DNA of 64,000 nt from Saccharibacillus alkalitolerans (GTDB taxonomy: Bacteria > Bacillota > Bacilli > Paenibacillales > Paenibacillaceae), in NCBI RefSeq assembly GCF_011090185.1, contig NZ_JAAFGS010000004.1, positions 641,608 to 705,607 of the forward strand, read 5' to 3'. Position numbers and translations under genes: made by a program. The first letter of the stretch is position 1. Every line of letters starts with the position of its first letter. Under the pieces are notes generated by a model. It was not told where the DNA came from, searched no databases, and was given only the letters and a program-made list of their open reading frames with translations. This document shows positions 51,671 through 63,892 of this stretch, in pieces.

Positions 51671-52628
51671 GCAAACTTATTGGGTTCTCTCCCTCTTTTT
51701 TTGCGTCAAATGCAGTCCGCGAATGCTTGTATATAAGGAAAGGCGAATCCGCCGCCGGAGAACTTGTCCTGAGGAACAGCCCTCTCTCCTGCTGGAAAAC
51801 CTCTTAGCTGGCGGCGCGTTCGCTTTCCTGTCGTTTCCCCCTCCCTTTTCCCCGGCTTCCCTTATCCACCTTCGGATCCGCCTCTTCCCCTTCGCCCTTG
51901 TTCATTCCTTTTTTGCCCGCTCGGCTTCTTCCCTTTTTTTCGTCTCGGCCTCCTTTCCTTTCTTTCCGCCTCGACGGATGACGCGATTTTTCTCGTTCGC
52001 GCGAAATTCCGGCCGCTTCCCATTTCTCGGTTATCCACAGCACCCGGATCCGCGCCGCTTGGGGCTTCCCGTAAAAAACGACGTTTTTGCGTAATCGCGT
52101 TTTTCCACCGTATTGCCTTTTGGCCTGTGCATATTTCTTGGTCAGCCGTTTATTCACAGTTCGATTTTAAACACGTTATGAACAATATCTAGTGGTGTGG
52201 ATATGTATTATGCACAAGGTCTTGGATTTGTGGATAAAATAACGGCAACCGTTGAAATGACCGGTTTCTTTTGCTATGATTAGATTACTTTTCGGTGTGA
52301 ATATTCGGTTTTAGCCTCCATATTATCAACAGGCTGTGGATAACGTTGTGAACAAGTTCAATTTATCCTTCTTTTTTTGTTCCCATAATTATTGATAGTG
52401 GGGATAACCTCCTCTCGCCTTTTCTATTCCTGGCGCAACGCCGTACTCCTTTTAGCCGCTCGGATCGAGCGGCAGATGAATGTCCGACTTTCCGCATTGG
52501 CCGCTGCTTCGCAGGCCTGCCGAAGACCGGGACATTCAAGGTGTCTGTTCGTGCGCCGCAATTCCGAAAACTCTTGGCGGATGCTCCGGCTTAAGCCACA
52601 TCGTATGATTTCAAAGGAGTGACAGTTT
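51671..52628. other. oriC, upstream part (rpmH-dnaA intergenic)
   Basis: This gene-free stretch holds most of the DnaA boxes: 51872-51880 (one mismatch), 52031-52039 (perfect TTATCCACA), 52150-52158, 52196-52204, 52208-52216 and 52229-52237 (perfect on the minus strand). Two more lie at 52323-52331 and 52335-52343 (perfect, minus strand). The left part (about 51780-52000) is strongly pyrimidine-rich on the plus strand. A dnaA promoter lies at 52252-52280. The DNA-unwinding part is in the dnaA-dnaN spacer, so the origin is bipartite as in Bacillus. Confidence 0.93.
52252..52280 (+). promoter_or_regulatory. dnaA: dnaA promoter
   Basis: TTGAAA (52252-52257) and TATGAT (52275-52280) are 17 bases apart. 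The predicted start is near 52287, about 340 bases before dnaA. DnaA boxes flank it at 52229 (upstream) and at 52323 and 52335 (downstream), so autorepression by DnaA is expected. Confidence 0.75.
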
Positions 52629-53984
52629 GTGGACAGCCATACCGCTCAATTGTGGCAGCAAATTTTATCTATTATTCAAACAAAGCTGAGCAAACCCAGC
52701 TTCGACACCTGGTTCAAGGCTACGCAGGCGATCCAGCTCACCCAGGGTGCGCTGACCGTATCGGCGCCGACGACCTTCGCCGTGGAATGGCTGGAGAGCC
52801 GGTATACCAAACTCGTGGCTCAGGTGGCATTTGACGTGCTCGGGCGCAGCGTAACGGTCAAATTCGTAATCGAGGAACCCGGACGCGAAGAAGATCTTCA
52901 GCAAAAACCATCGGCACCGGTGCCAGCGCCGGTGTCTGTCAATGTCGAAGCGAATGCCAATATGTTGAATCCGAAATATACATTCGACACGTTCGTCATC
53001 GGCTCGGGCAACCGTTTTGCCCATGCGGCATCGCTTGCCGTCGCCGAGGCGCCGGCAAAAGCTTACAATCCGCTGTTCCTGTACGGAGGCGTAGGACTCG
53101 GAAAAACACACCTGATGCATGCGATCGGCCACTACATTTTGCAGCATAATCCCAGCAGCCGCGTCGTTTACATCTCTTCGGAGAAGTTTACGAACGAATT
53201 CATCAACTCCATCCGCGACAACCGCGGCGAAAGCTTCCGGAACAAGTATCGGAACATCGACATCCTGCTGATCGACGACATTCAATTCATCGCGGGCAAG
53301 GAGTCGACGCAGGAGGAATTCTTCCATACGTTCAATGCGCTGCACGAGGAGAGCAAGCAGATCATCATCTCCAGCGACCGTCCGCCTAAAGAAATTCCGA
53401 CGCTGGAAGAACGGCTGCGTTCGAGATTCGAATGGGGCCTGATCACGGACATCCAGCCGCCGGATCTGGAGACCCGGATCGCGATTCTGCGGAAAAAGGC
53501 CAAAGCGGAAAACCTGGACGTGCCGAACGAAGCGATGATGTACATCGCGAATCAGATCGACACGAACATCCGGGAGCTCGAAGGCGCGCTGATCCGCGTC
53601 GTGGCCTACTCGTCGCTGACGAATCAGGACGTTACGGCGCATCTCGCGGCAGAAGCGCTGAAAGACATCATCCCGTCCAGCCGGCCTCGGATCATTACGA
53701 TCCAGGACATCCAGCAGCGGGTCGGCGAGTACTACAATTTGAAAATGGAAGATTTTAAAGCGAGGAAACGGACCAAAGCTATCGCTTTTCCGCGTCAGGT
53801 GGCCATGTACTTGTCCCGCGAGCTGACGGATTACTCGCTGCCCAAGATCGGCGAAGCATTCGGCGGGCGCGACCATACGACGGTCATTCACGCCCACGAA
53901 AAAATCTCCCACTCGCTCAAGGTCGATCAGGAGCTGTCCAAAGTTGTCCACAATCTCACGGAAAAAATCAAAAATCCTTCCTGA
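52629..53984 (+). CDS. dnaA: Chromosomal replication initiator DnaA
   Basis: A 451-residue AAA+ initiator. Domain I lies at about 1-85 ([22 protein letters not shown]), linker domain II at about 86-115, AAA+ at about 118-335 with Walker [16 protein letters not shown] and Walker [13 protein letters not shown], and domain IV at about 340-450 with the DnaA-box signature [15 protein letters not shown]. It opens oriC and loads the helicase. The start codon is GTG at 52629, with AAAGGAG upstream. Length is standard. Confidence 0.99.
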   Translation: MDSHTAQLWQQILSIIQTKLSKPSFDTWFKATQAIQLTQGALTVSAPTTFAVEWLESRYTKLVAQVAFDVLGRSVTVKFVIEEPGREEDLQQKPSAPVPAPVSVNVEANANMLNPKYTFDTFVIGSGNRFAHAASLAVAEAPAKAYNPLFLYGGVGLGKTHLMHAIGHYILQHNPSSRVVYISSEKFTNEFINSIRDNRGESFRNKYRNIDILLIDDIQFIAGKESTQEEFFHTFNALHEESKQIIISSDRPPKEIPTLEERLRSRFEWGLITDIQPPDLETRIAILRKKAKAENLDVPNEAMMYIANQIDTNIRELEGALIRVVAYSSLTNQDVTAHLAAEALKDIIPSSRPRIITIQDIQQRVGEYYNLKMEDFKARKRTKAIAFPRQVAMYLSRELTDYSLPKIGEAFGGRDHTTVIHAHEKISHSLKVDQELSKVVHNLTEKIKNPS

Positions 53985-54038
53985 ATAAACGAAAAGCCTA
54001 TGCACACCTTATACACATGTGGATAGGCTTCGTTTATT
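53985..54038 (+). terminator. dnaA terminator hairpin carrying DnaA boxes
   Basis: The sequence right after the dnaA stop (53986-54000) pairs with 54024-54038, with one bulged A, and T5 occurs shortly after. The loop region holds TTATACACA (54009-54017) and TGTGGATAG (54018-54026), both DnaA-box-like. Confidence 0.7.
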
Positions 54039-54059
54039 ATGTTTTTCGCCCTTTTCTTA

Positions 54060-54126
54060 AGGTTATCCACATATTCAGGGCCCCTACTACTTTTACTATA
54101 AAGATCTTAAAGAATATATTATCTAT
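54060..54126. other. oriC DNA-unwinding element with DnaA-trio repeats
   Basis: A perfect DnaA box TTATCCACA (54063-54071) is followed by a GC cluster (54078-54084). Then come TAC TAC TTT TAC TAT triplets (54085-54099) and an AT-rich stretch up to dnaN. This box, GC patch, trio order is the same as the Bacillus subtilis basal unwinding system. The AT-rich region is where strands should open first. Confidence 0.85.
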
Positions 54127-54140
54127 ACAGGAGTGACGAG

Positions 54141-55283
54141 ATGAAGATCAGCATTTCCAAATCCCACTTGAACGACGCTATCCAACATGTATCCAAAGCC
54201 ATTTCCAGCCGCACGACAATTCCGATTCTCGGGGGCATAAAATTCGATGTTGCTTATCACGGCGTCACTCTGACGGCCAGCGATACCGACATTTCGATTC
54301 AATCCTTTATTCCTGCTGAAGAAGGCAATAAAACGGTGGTTACCGTGGAGAAGGTCGGCAGCGTGGTGCTCCCGGCCAAGTTTTTCGTGGAAATTATCAA
54401 AAAGCTGCCGACCTCGGAGATCGAGATGGAAGTGGGCAGCGGGTTCCAGACGTTTATCCGTGCGGGAGCGACGGATATTCAACTGGTCGGTCTGGATCCG
54501 GAAGAATTCCCGGTTCTGCCGAACATTGAAGAAAACCGCGTACTGTCCGTACCCGGCGATCTGCTGCGCCATATGATCCGCCAGACCGGCTTCTCCATTT
54601 CGACGCAGGAGACGACTCCGATTCTGACCGGCGTAATGTGGAGCCTCAAGGAAGGGCAGCTCAAATTCGTGGCGACCGACCGTCACCGCCTGGCGACGCG
54701 CACGGTTCGCCTAGAGGGAGCGGAAGACGTCGAATTCAACAACGTGGTCATTTCCGGCAAGACGCTGAACGAGCTGAGCAAAATCATTCCCGACCAAAAC
54801 ACCCTTGTGGATATCGTCGTCGCCGACAATCAGGTGCTGTTCAAAGTCGATCGCATCCTGTTCTACTCGCGCATTCTGGACGGCCTCTACCCGGATACGT
54901 CCAAAATCATCCCGTCGAGCCACAAAACGCGCCTGCTGCTCGACACCAAGAAACTCAGCGAGTCGATCGACCGCGCTTACCTGCTGTCCCGCGAAGAAAA
55001 AACGAACATCGTCCGCATGCAGACGCTCGAAGAAGGCGGCATCGAGATTTCGTCCAGCTCGACGGAACTCGGACGCGTCAAAGAAGAAATCGAACTTTCC
55101 GAATTCGAAGGCGAGCAGCTGCGCTTGTCGTTCAACTCGAAATACATGCTCGACGTGCTCAAGGTCATCGAAAGCGAGCAGCTGACGATCCGCTTTACCG
55201 GCGTGATGAGCCCGATCATTATCGAACCGACCGACGACAGCAACAGCTTGTATATCATCCTGCCTTACCGGACCACGAACTAA
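54141..55283 (+). CDS. dnaN: DNA polymerase III beta sliding clamp
   Basis: A 380-residue protein made of three clamp domains (about 1-125, 130-250 and 255-380), beginning MKISISKSHLNDAIQHVSKAIS and ending IILPYRTTN. It encircles DNA and tethers polymerases. An AGGAGTGACG site precedes the ATG. Length and position after dnaA are standard. Confidence 0.99.
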   Translation: MKISISKSHLNDAIQHVSKAISSRTTIPILGGIKFDVAYHGVTLTASDTDISIQSFIPAEEGNKTVVTVEKVGSVVLPAKFFVEIIKKLPTSEIEMEVGSGFQTFIRAGATDIQLVGLDPEEFPVLPNIEENRVLSVPGDLLRHMIRQTGFSISTQETTPILTGVMWSLKEGQLKFVATDRHRLATRTVRLEGAEDVEFNNVVISGKTLNELSKIIPDQNTLVDIVVADNQVLFKVDRILFYSRILDGLYPDTSKIIPSSHKTRLLLDTKKLSESIDRAYLLSREEKTNIVRMQTLEEGGIEISSSSTELGRVKEEIELSEFEGEQLRLSFNSKYMLDVLKVIESEQLTIRFTGVMSPIIIEPTDDSNSLYIILPYRTTN

Positions 55284-55530
55284 ATCTTTAAAAAGCATAG
55301 AAACCCAGTTCTAAAGAAAAGGCCGAAGGCGTAGGGAGAGTTTCGGTGAAGAAGCTAAAGCATTTCGAAGAAATGCACTTCGGAAGCATATGCTGGGTAT
55401 CGCCTTTGAGCCCGGGAAGATTCCAATCCAAATCTAATCCTTCTTCCCGGTCGAAACAGCGATCGTAACGAAACTTTTCCGGAGCCGCCCGCGCCTTTTC
55501 TTTTTGACACCAGCATGAAAGGAAGGCAAA
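55284..55530. other. Structured spacer between dnaN and yaaA
   Basis: The 247-base spacer has no gene but contains a 7-bp perfect hairpin at 55360-55376 (3-base loop) and a 9-bp stem between 55412-55420 and 55442-55450. Neither has a clear T-run. It may be a dnaN 3' structure or a leader for yaaA-recF. Confidence 0.5.
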
Positions 55531-55752
55531 ATGATGAATGAAGTATCCATCCGCACGGAATATATCAAGCTGGACACGTTTTTGAAGCTGGCCAACTGCA
55601 TTTCCACGGGAGGCAGCGCCAAAATGCTGATCGCCGAAGGCCTGGTTCGGGTCAACGGAGAGAGCGAAGAACGCCGGGGACGCAAGCTGTATCCCGGAGA
55701 CACGGTCGAGGTGGACGGCGAAGGCACCTTCAAGGTGGTCCGGGAAGACTAA
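55531..55752 (+). CDS. yaaA: S4-domain protein YaaA (RlbA-like)
   Basis: A 73-residue S4-like RNA-binding protein containing YIKLDTFLKLANCISTGGSAKMLIAEGLVRVNGE, the YaaA hallmark. It is associated with ribosome assembly. GGAAGG precedes the ATG at 55531. It sits between dnaN and recF as in Bacillus. Confidence 0.95.
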   Translation: MMNEVSIRTEYIKLDTFLKLANCISTGGSAKMLIAEGLVRVNGESEERRGRKLYPGDTVEVDGEGTFKVVRED

Positions 55753-55901
55753 CGGCCCTTTCGTCCGCCGCGGCGTTTATTACAAGCAGCGTACAGAATC
55801 CGCAAAAGACGGGTTATCCACACAGACGGGGCGGCTTTGCGTAGTGCAAATGCGGCCTCGTCTTCATTTTGCGGCGGGCGCACAGGAGGCATGGAGATCA
55901 C

Positions 55902-57011
55902 GTGCAAGTTAGAGACATCGCACTGAAAAATTACCGCAACTACGACGAACTGAAACTGGAAAACTTCGGAAGCGTGAACCTGATGATCGGCCGCAACGCC
56001 CAGGGAAAGACCAATCTGGTCGAATCGCTGTTCGTGCTGGCATTGACCAAATCTCACCGCACCGCGAAAGATCGCGAGCTGATCGCTTTCGGCGAAGACT
56101 CTGCGTACGCGAGCTGCCATGTGGAAAAAAAGTACGGCAACGTCCATCTGGAGCTGTCGCTGTCGCCGAAAGGGAAAAAAGCGAAAATCAACGGGCTCGA
56201 GCAGCGCAAGCTGAGCGACTTTATCGGCACGCTGAACGCCGTCATGTTCGCTCCGGAAGATCTGGAGATCGTCAAAGGAACGCCGGGCATTCGCCGCCGG
56301 TTCCTCGACATGGAGATCGGGCAGGTGCAGCCGAGCTACTTGTTCCATCTGCAGCAGTATCAGAAAGTGCTCGTGCAGCGCAACAATATGCTCAAGCAGT
56401 CGTACGGCAAAACGCCGGATCCCGTCATGATGGAAATCTGGAACGAGCAGCTTGCCGAGCACGGAGCCAACATCGTGCGCCGACGCAAGCGGTTTATCCG
56501 CAAGCTGCAAATCTGGGCGCAGGATATCCACAAGGGGATAACCGGCGGCAAGGAACAGCTCGTTCTGCGCTATGTCCCTTCGTTCGGCGAAGCCGAGGAG
56601 GAAGATGAAGCTGTTTTATTGGAACAATTTATGATAAAATTATCACAAGTGCGCGAACAGGAAATCCGTCGGGGAACGACCCTTGCCGGTCCCCATCGGG
56701 ACGACCTCAGCTTTTTCATCAACGAAAAAGAAGTGCACAATTTCGGCTCTCAAGGCCAGCAGCGGACGACCGCGCTCTCGCTGAAGTTGGCGGAGATCGA
56801 ACTTATCCACGAAGAGATCGGCGAGTATCCGATTCTTCTGCTTGACGACGTATTGTCCGAGCTCGATCCGTATCGGCAGACGCAGCTGATCGAGACTTTC
56901 CAAAGCCGGGTGCAGACATTCATTACCGCGACGGGAATCGAGACGATTCACGCGGAGAAGCTGCAGGGTGCGCATATTTACCAGGTCAGCGAAGGACATA
57001 TCGATTCGTAA
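55902..57011 (+). CDS. recF: DNA replication/repair protein RecF
   Basis: A 369-residue SMC-like ATPase with Walker A GRNAQGKTNLVES, the signature region STIAGPHRDDL-like (GTTLAGPHRDDLSF) and Walker B ILLLDDVLSELD. It helps load RecA on gapped DNA. I choose the GTG at 55902 (QVRDIALKNYRNY), with GGAG upstream; the frame's first Met is 11 codons earlier in non-homologous sequence. Confidence 0.97.
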   Translation: MQVRDIALKNYRNYDELKLENFGSVNLMIGRNAQGKTNLVESLFVLALTKSHRTAKDRELIAFGEDSAYASCHVEKKYGNVHLELSLSPKGKKAKINGLEQRKLSDFIGTLNAVMFAPEDLEIVKGTPGIRRRFLDMEIGQVQPSYLFHLQQYQKVLVQRNNMLKQSYGKTPDPVMMEIWNEQLAEHGANIVRRRKRFIRKLQIWAQDIHKGITGGKEQLVLRYVPSFGEAEEEDEAVLLEQFMIKLSQVREQEIRRGTTLAGPHRDDLSFFINEKEVHNFGSQGQQRTTALSLKLAEIELIHEEIGEYPILLLDDVLSELDPYRQTQLIETFQSRVQTFITATGIETIHAEKLQGAHIYQVSEGHIDS

Positions 57012-57145
57012 GACGCCGACCGCGCAAAGAAGTTGGTGGATTCCCCTCTTCGCTTTTATTCCGACAAAGGGATCGCCGGGCCGAACGGCGGGTCCGACTC
57101 GCCAGGCGTAAACAGAAGCATTCCCCAAGGAGGTTGCGGGTTCTT

Positions 57146-57397
57146 ATGTATATCCATCTCGGCGGCGAAAAAATTATCCGTTCTTCGGAACTGATCGCCA
57201 TATTCGACGTTTCCATCGAGAAGTCTTCGCGCATTTCCAAGCAGTTCGTCAATTCCGCCAAAGAAAACAAAAAAGTGGAGACGATCGGCGAGGAGGAAGC
57301 CAAATCCATCGTCGTGACCAAATCGGTCGTTTACTACTCGCCGATTTCGTCCGCCACGCTGAAAAAACGTTCCGGAACGTTCGGCGCAGGTATGTAA
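57146..57397 (+). CDS. remB: RemB, extracellular-matrix regulator (DUF370)
   Basis: An 83-residue protein beginning MYIHLGGEKIIRSSELIAIFD, as in Bacillus RemB (YaaB), between recF and gyrB. DUF370 proteins bind DNA and, with RemA, activate matrix genes. AAGGAGG lies 12 bases before the ATG, a long spacing; an in-frame TTG four codons upstream overlaps the site and is unlikely. The C-terminus is a little extended. Confidence 0.93.
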   Translation: MYIHLGGEKIIRSSELIAIFDVSIEKSSRISKQFVNSAKENKKVETIGEEEAKSIVVTKSVVYYSPISSATLKKRSGTFGAGM

Positions 57398-59464
<2,067 letters not shown>

Positions 59465-59496
59465 CGACGGTTTTTTCCCTCGTTCGGGGAGGGACG

Positions 59497-59533
59497 AAGG
59501 AGAGGGGCCCGCAGAAGGCGCCTCTCCTTTTTT
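59497..59533 (+). terminator. gyrB terminator
   Basis: A 9-bp stem AAGGAGAGG/CCTCTCCTT with a 15-base loop is followed by T-residues. It lies 33 bases after gyrB. Confidence 0.85.
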
Positions 59534-59599
59534 GATACGCAAAATGCATAAAAACGCCGAGAAAACGCCTTTTTATCCTTGCTTTTCCGGCATAAAATA

Positions 59600-59628
59600 C
59601 GGACATCCGGACGGATTAATGGTATAAT
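59600..59628 (+). promoter_or_regulatory. gyrA: gyrA promoter
   Basis: CGGACA (59600-59605) and a perfect TATAAT (59623-59628) are separated by 17 bases, giving a leader of about 170 bases. The remaining spacer (59465-59805) holds the gyrB terminator and no gene. Confidence 0.6.
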
Positions 59629-59805
59629 AATAAGGATGTGGAAGCCGCATATTCCGAGCGTTTGCAAGGCGAATTTCAAGCTTCATTTTCAAATAAAAAA
59701 GCAGCAACCAATGTGATTATGCAGGCACCAACGGTGCATGTTCGACCTCCGGGCCTTTTACGGGACGAAGGGGCGGAAGATGTATCCAAATAGAAGGAGG
59801 CAGTC

Positions 59806-62355
59806 ATGGCGGAAGAACAAAGATCGCAGGTCATAGATCGGGATATCGGCACTGAAATGCGCGAGTCCTTTATGGATTATGCAATGAGCATCATCGTCAG
59901 CCGCGCGCTGCCTGACGTTAGAGACGGATTGAAGCCGGTCCACAGACGGGTTCTCTATGCGATGTCCGAACTCGGCATGTCGCCGGACAAGCCGTTCAAA
60001 AAGTCGGCGAGAATCGTCGGCGAAGTTATCGGCAAGTACCACCCGCACGGCGACTCCGCCGTATACGAAACGATGGTCCGGATGGCGCAGGACTTCTCGA
60101 TGCGCTATATGCTCGTGAACGGACACGGGAACTTCGGTTCCGTCGACGGGGACGGCGCCGCGGCCATGCGTTACACGGAAGCGCGTCTTTCGAAGATCGC
60201 GATGGAAATGCTGCGCGACATCAACAAAGAAACGATCGATTTCCAGCCGAACTACGACGGCGAGGAGCACGAGCCGGTCGTTCTGCCGGCGCGTTATCCC
60301 AACCTTCTGGTCAACGGCGTATCGGGTATCGCGGTCGGCATGGCCACCAATATTCCGCCGCATAACCTGGGCGAAGTCATCGACGGCGTTCAGGCGCTGA
60401 TCCAGAATCCGGATCTGACGTCGCTGGATCTCATGGAATATATTCAAGGTCCGGACTTCCCGACGGCCGGGTACATTCTCGGACGTTCCGGTATCCGTCA
60501 GGCGTATCAGACGGGCCGAGGCTCGGTTACGATGCGGGCGAAAGCGGAGATCGAAGAGAACGGCAACAAAGCGCGCATTGTCGTGACGGAAATTCCTTAC
60601 CAGGTCAACAAAGCGCGCCTCGTCGAGAAAATCGCCGAACTGGTTCGCGAAAAGCGGATCGACGGTATTACCGATCTGCGCGACGAATCCGACCGCAACG
60701 GGATGCGGATCGTAGTGGAACTGCGCCGCGACGTGAACCCGAGCGTCGTGCTGAACAACCTGTACCGTCATACCGCCATGCAGTCGACGTTCGGCGTCAA
60801 CATGCTGGCCATCGTCAATAACGAGCCTAAAATCCTGAACCTTCGCGATGTGCTGTATCACTACCTGGAGCACCAGAAAGTGGTCGTACGCCGGCGGACC
60901 GAATTCGACCTCAAAAAGGCCGAAGCGCGCGCCCATATTCTCGAAGGTCTGCGCATTGCGCTCGACCATCTGGACGAAGTCATCGCGATTATCCGCGGTT
61001 CCCAGACGGCCGATGCCGCACGCGCGCAGCTGACCGAGCGCTACTCGCTCAGTCAGGAACAGACTCAGGCCATTCTCGATATGCGTCTGCAGCGCCTGAC
61101 CGGACTGGAACGCGAGAAGATCGAAGGCGAGTACAACGAGCTGCTGGAGCGCATCAGCGAATTCCGGGCGATTCTGGCGGACGAGAATCTGCTGGTGCAG
61201 ATTATCAGCGACGAGCTGAACGAGATCAAGGAACGTTTTGCGGATAAGCGGCGTACCGAAATCACGATCGGCGAGGACAGCATCCTGGACGAAGACCTGA
61301 TCCCTCAGGAAGAAGTGGTCATCACCATTTCGCATACGGGCTATATCAAGCGCCTTCCGGCGTCCACCTACCGCAGCCAAAAGCGCGGCGGACGCGGAGT
61401 CATGGGCATGGGAACGAAAGACGAAGACTTCGTCGAGCATTTGTTTGCGACCAATTCCCATAACCATCTGCTGTTCTTCACGGACCGCGGCAAGGTATAC
61501 CGGATCAAAGCTTACGAGATTCCGGAACTCAGCCGCACGGCACGGGGAACACCGGTTATCAACCTGATTCAGATCGAGCAGGGCGAATCGATCAATGCCG
61601 TTATTCCGGTGCAGGAGTTCAAGGAAGACCGCTTCCTGTTCTTCGCAACCTGCCGGGGCATTGTGAAGAAGACGCCGCTGACCGATTACGGCAATATCCG
61701 CAAGGGCGGATTGATCGCCATCACGCTGCGCGAAGACGACGCGTTGATCGGCGCCAAGCTGACCGACGGCGAGCAGGAGATCATCATGGGTACGGCTTCG
61801 GGTCTCTCGATCCGCTTCAAAGAAGGCAACGTTCGCTCGATGGGCCGCGGCGCTACCGGGGTCAAAGGCATCTCGCTCGAAGGCGAGGATACCGTTATCG
61901 GCATGGACGTTGTCAAGCCGGACCGCGAAGTGCTGATCGTCACGAGCAAAGGTTACGGCAAGCGCACCCCGATCGACGAGTACCGGATTCAAACCCGCGG
62001 CGGTAAAGGGATCAAGACGATTAACGTCACGGAGAAAAACGGACCTGTCGCCAGCTTGAAGGTCGTTAAAGCGGAAGAAGACTTGATGATCATCACGACG
62101 AGCGGTACGCTGATCCGGACAAGCATGGACGGTATCTCTTCGATGGGCCGCTATGCGCAGGGCGTGAAATTGATCAATATCCGCGAAGAAGAATCGGTTG
62201 CCACAGTCTGCCGAATCGATAAGAGCGAAGAAATCGACGAAGACGAATTGGCCGAAGGCGAGCTGTCCGAAGAGAATGCGGGCACGGTCGTGGCCGACGT
62301 CGAGGCAAAAGCGATGCTGGAGATGCTGGATACCGATCCGGAATCGACCGAATAA
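59806..62355 (+). CDS. gyrA: DNA gyrase subunit A
   Basis: An 849-residue subunit: breakage-reunion domain with [21 protein letters not shown], the quinolone-determining segment containing [17 protein letters not shown] and the catalytic Tyr in [11 protein letters not shown], a coiled coil (about 370-470), and the C-terminal pinwheel with [12 protein letters not shown] (GyrA box). GAAGGAGG precedes the ATG. The QRDR residues after HPHGD are Ser and Glu, the usual quinolone-sensitive state. The C-terminal tail is acidic. Confidence 0.99.
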   Translation: MAEEQRSQVIDRDIGTEMRESFMDYAMSIIVSRALPDVRDGLKPVHRRVLYAMSELGMSPDKPFKKSARIVGEVIGKYHPHGDSAVYETMVRMAQDFSMRYMLVNGHGNFGSVDGDGAAAMRYTEARLSKIAMEMLRDINKETIDFQPNYDGEEHEPVVLPARYPNLLVNGVSGIAVGMATNIPPHNLGEVIDGVQALIQNPDLTSLDLMEYIQGPDFPTAGYILGRSGIRQAYQTGRGSVTMRAKAEIEENGNKARIVVTEIPYQVNKARLVEKIAELVREKRIDGITDLRDESDRNGMRIVVELRRDVNPSVVLNNLYRHTAMQSTFGVNMLAIVNNEPKILNLRDVLYHYLEHQKVVVRRRTEFDLKKAEARAHILEGLRIALDHLDEVIAIIRGSQTADAARAQLTERYSLSQEQTQAILDMRLQRLTGLEREKIEGEYNELLERISEFRAILADENLLVQIISDELNEIKERFADKRRTEITIGEDSILDEDLIPQEEVVITISHTGYIKRLPASTYRSQKRGGRGVMGMGTKDEDFVEHLFATNSHNHLLFFTDRGKVYRIKAYEIPELSRTARGTPVINLIQIEQGESINAVIPVQEFKEDRFLFFATCRGIVKKTPLTDYGNIRKGGLIAITLREDDALIGAKLTDGEQEIIMGTASGLSIRFKEGNVRSMGRGATGVKGISLEGEDTVIGMDVVKPDREVLIVTSKGYGKRTPIDEYRIQTRGGKGIKTINVTEKNGPVASLKVVKAEEDLMIITTSGTLIRTSMDGISSMGRYAQGVKLINIREEESVATVCRIDKSEEIDEDELAEGELSEENAGTVVADVEAKAMLEMLDTDPESTE

Positions 62356-62383
62356 GAAGCAGATGCCTTACACGGCTGTAGAG

Positions 62384-62414
62384 AAAGGGAGGTCCAATGG
62401 GACTTCCCTTTTTT
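62384..62414 (+). terminator. gyrA terminator
   Basis: AAAGGGAGGTCC pairs with GGACTTCCCTTT (one G-T pair) around a 4-base loop and runs into T6. It lies 29 bases after gyrA. Confidence 0.93.
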
Positions 62415-62654
62415 GTGTAAAAAAACCCTTTTTCAATAAAAGAATGCGAAACAGACCGATGTGGGATATTTTTGGTATTGTTGCACTTGGTATCACGGCA
62501 TATAATCGAAATGATAAGCAAGCGGTACGCGAAACGATTAAACGGATCTTCAGCGGAAACCATGCCCGATACCGCGCTGCGCGGCAGGACCCGTATCCGG
62601 AAAGAATGTCCGATTCGAACAACTCGACCGACTGCAACAGAGGAGGTGGATGCC
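62415..62654. other. Spacer upstream of the HD-GYP gene
   Basis: No separate gene is supported. The frame of the HD-GYP gene stays open here, but without a ribosome binding site or homology. The spacer should carry the HD-GYP promoter. Confidence 0.5.
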
Positions 62655-63737
62655 ATGGTTAATGTACCCGTAAATGAGCTTGAAGCAGGCAAAAAGCTTG
62701 CAGCCAATGTGTATACGGATAGAGGGAATCTGCTCTTTCAAAAAGGCAGAGCGCTGCTTCCGCGGGATCTGGAGATTTTACAGGCTTTTATGATCGATTC
62801 GGTAGAGCTCCAGGGCGAGGCGGAAGGAAAAGACAATACGGCTTCCGAACAAGAGGGTCAAGTCCAAACGGCCTCTTCGGGCCGCCCGGTCTTAAATCAG
62901 AGAGAACGCGGCTTTACCGAAGAGTATGATCGGATGGTTGCGTTGATTAAAAGCGGTTTTCCTTCCGTTCTGGCAATGGAGATCCCGATCTTCCAATGGC
63001 GGGCGCAGTTGGAAAAGCTGATCGAACACATTCAGGGATATCGCATTCTGGGCTTCACGCCCAATATGCCGGATAAGCACGACTATATGTATCACCACGC
63101 CGTCCTCAGCGCCCTGACTTCGTACATGCTGGCACGCTGGTTGGAAATTCCGCAAAAAAACTGGATTCAAGTCGCATTGGCCGGACTGCTGCACGATATC
63201 GGTAAAGTTAAAATTTCGCCGACGATTCTGCATAAGCCGGAGAACCTGGGGCCTGAAGAAAAAATGGAAATGAACAATCATACCACTTACGGTTACCAGA
63301 TTCTGAAAAACGCGACCGCTCTGCAGGAAGGCGTCCTGCTTGCCGCTCTGCAGCACCATGAGCGAATCGACGGCAGCGGTTATCCTTTCGGCCTAACGGG
63401 AGAGAAGCTGCACGTTTATTCGAAAATCGTGGCTGTAGCGGACATTTTCCATGCGATGACGCTGAATCGCCGCTATCGCGGCGCAACATCGCCTTACCTG
63501 GTACTTGAACAGCTGGAACAGGATTCATTCGGAAAGCTCGACCCGGCTATCGTGCGTACATTGATCAAGCATACGACGCAGCTGTCACTCGGCACGCGGG
63601 TTAAACTGAACAACCGCAAGATGGGAGAAATCGTCTATGCGGATGTTCATCAGCCGACGCGCCCGATCGTCTCCATCAACGGGGAGATCATTAACTTGAT
63701 TCAGGAACGCAAGCTGTTCATCATGGAAGTGCTTTAA
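62655..63737 (+). CDS. HD-GYP domain phosphodiesterase
   Basis: A 360-residue protein. An N-terminal region (about 1-105) precedes the HD-GYP domain (about 130-300), with the HD pair in GLLHDIGKVKIS, a later HH in LQHHERIDGSGYPFGL and the ADIFHAMT motif. It should hydrolyse c-di-GMP through a bimetal site. I choose the ATG at 62655 because AGGAGG lies eight bases upstream. Its position between gyrA and the rRNA operon is typical of Paenibacillus. The C-terminal part resembles a PilZ-less tail. Confidence 0.92.
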   Translation: MVNVPVNELEAGKKLAANVYTDRGNLLFQKGRALLPRDLEILQAFMIDSVELQGEAEGKDNTASEQEGQVQTASSGRPVLNQRERGFTEEYDRMVALIKSGFPSVLAMEIPIFQWRAQLEKLIEHIQGYRILGFTPNMPDKHDYMYHHAVLSALTSYMLARWLEIPQKNWIQVALAGLLHDIGKVKISPTILHKPENLGPEEKMEMNNHTTYGYQILKNATALQEGVLLAALQHHERIDGSGYPFGLTGEKLHVYSKIVAVADIFHAMTLNRRYRGATSPYLVLEQLEQDSFGKLDPAIVRTLIKHTTQLSLGTRVKLNNRKMGEIVYADVHQPTRPIVSINGEIINLIQERKLFIMEVL

Positions 63738-63769
63738 TAAGGAGCGGCCAGGTCCAATCAGCTGTTAAC

Positions 63770-63805
63770 GGGAAGATTCCGGATTCTCCGGGATCTTCTC
63801 TTCTT
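63770..63805 (+). terminator. Terminator after the HD-GYP gene
   Basis: An imperfect 14-bp stem (63770-63783 with 63787-63800) with a 3-base loop, followed by TTCTTTAT, lies 32 bases after the stop. Confidence 0.6.
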
Positions 63806-63892
63806 TATATAGGAAAAACAAAGGACGAAGGAAGCAGAAAGGAAGAGGGATAGGCTGAAATTAATGTTTGACCCATCTTCCGTAAAAAGTGC

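Noticed and set aside
51804..52157. A 117-codon minus-strand frame in oriC with very high Lys/Arg/Glu content
   Set aside because: The composition is explained by the polypyrimidine bias of the opposite strand, there is no ribosome site, and it overlaps DnaA boxes.
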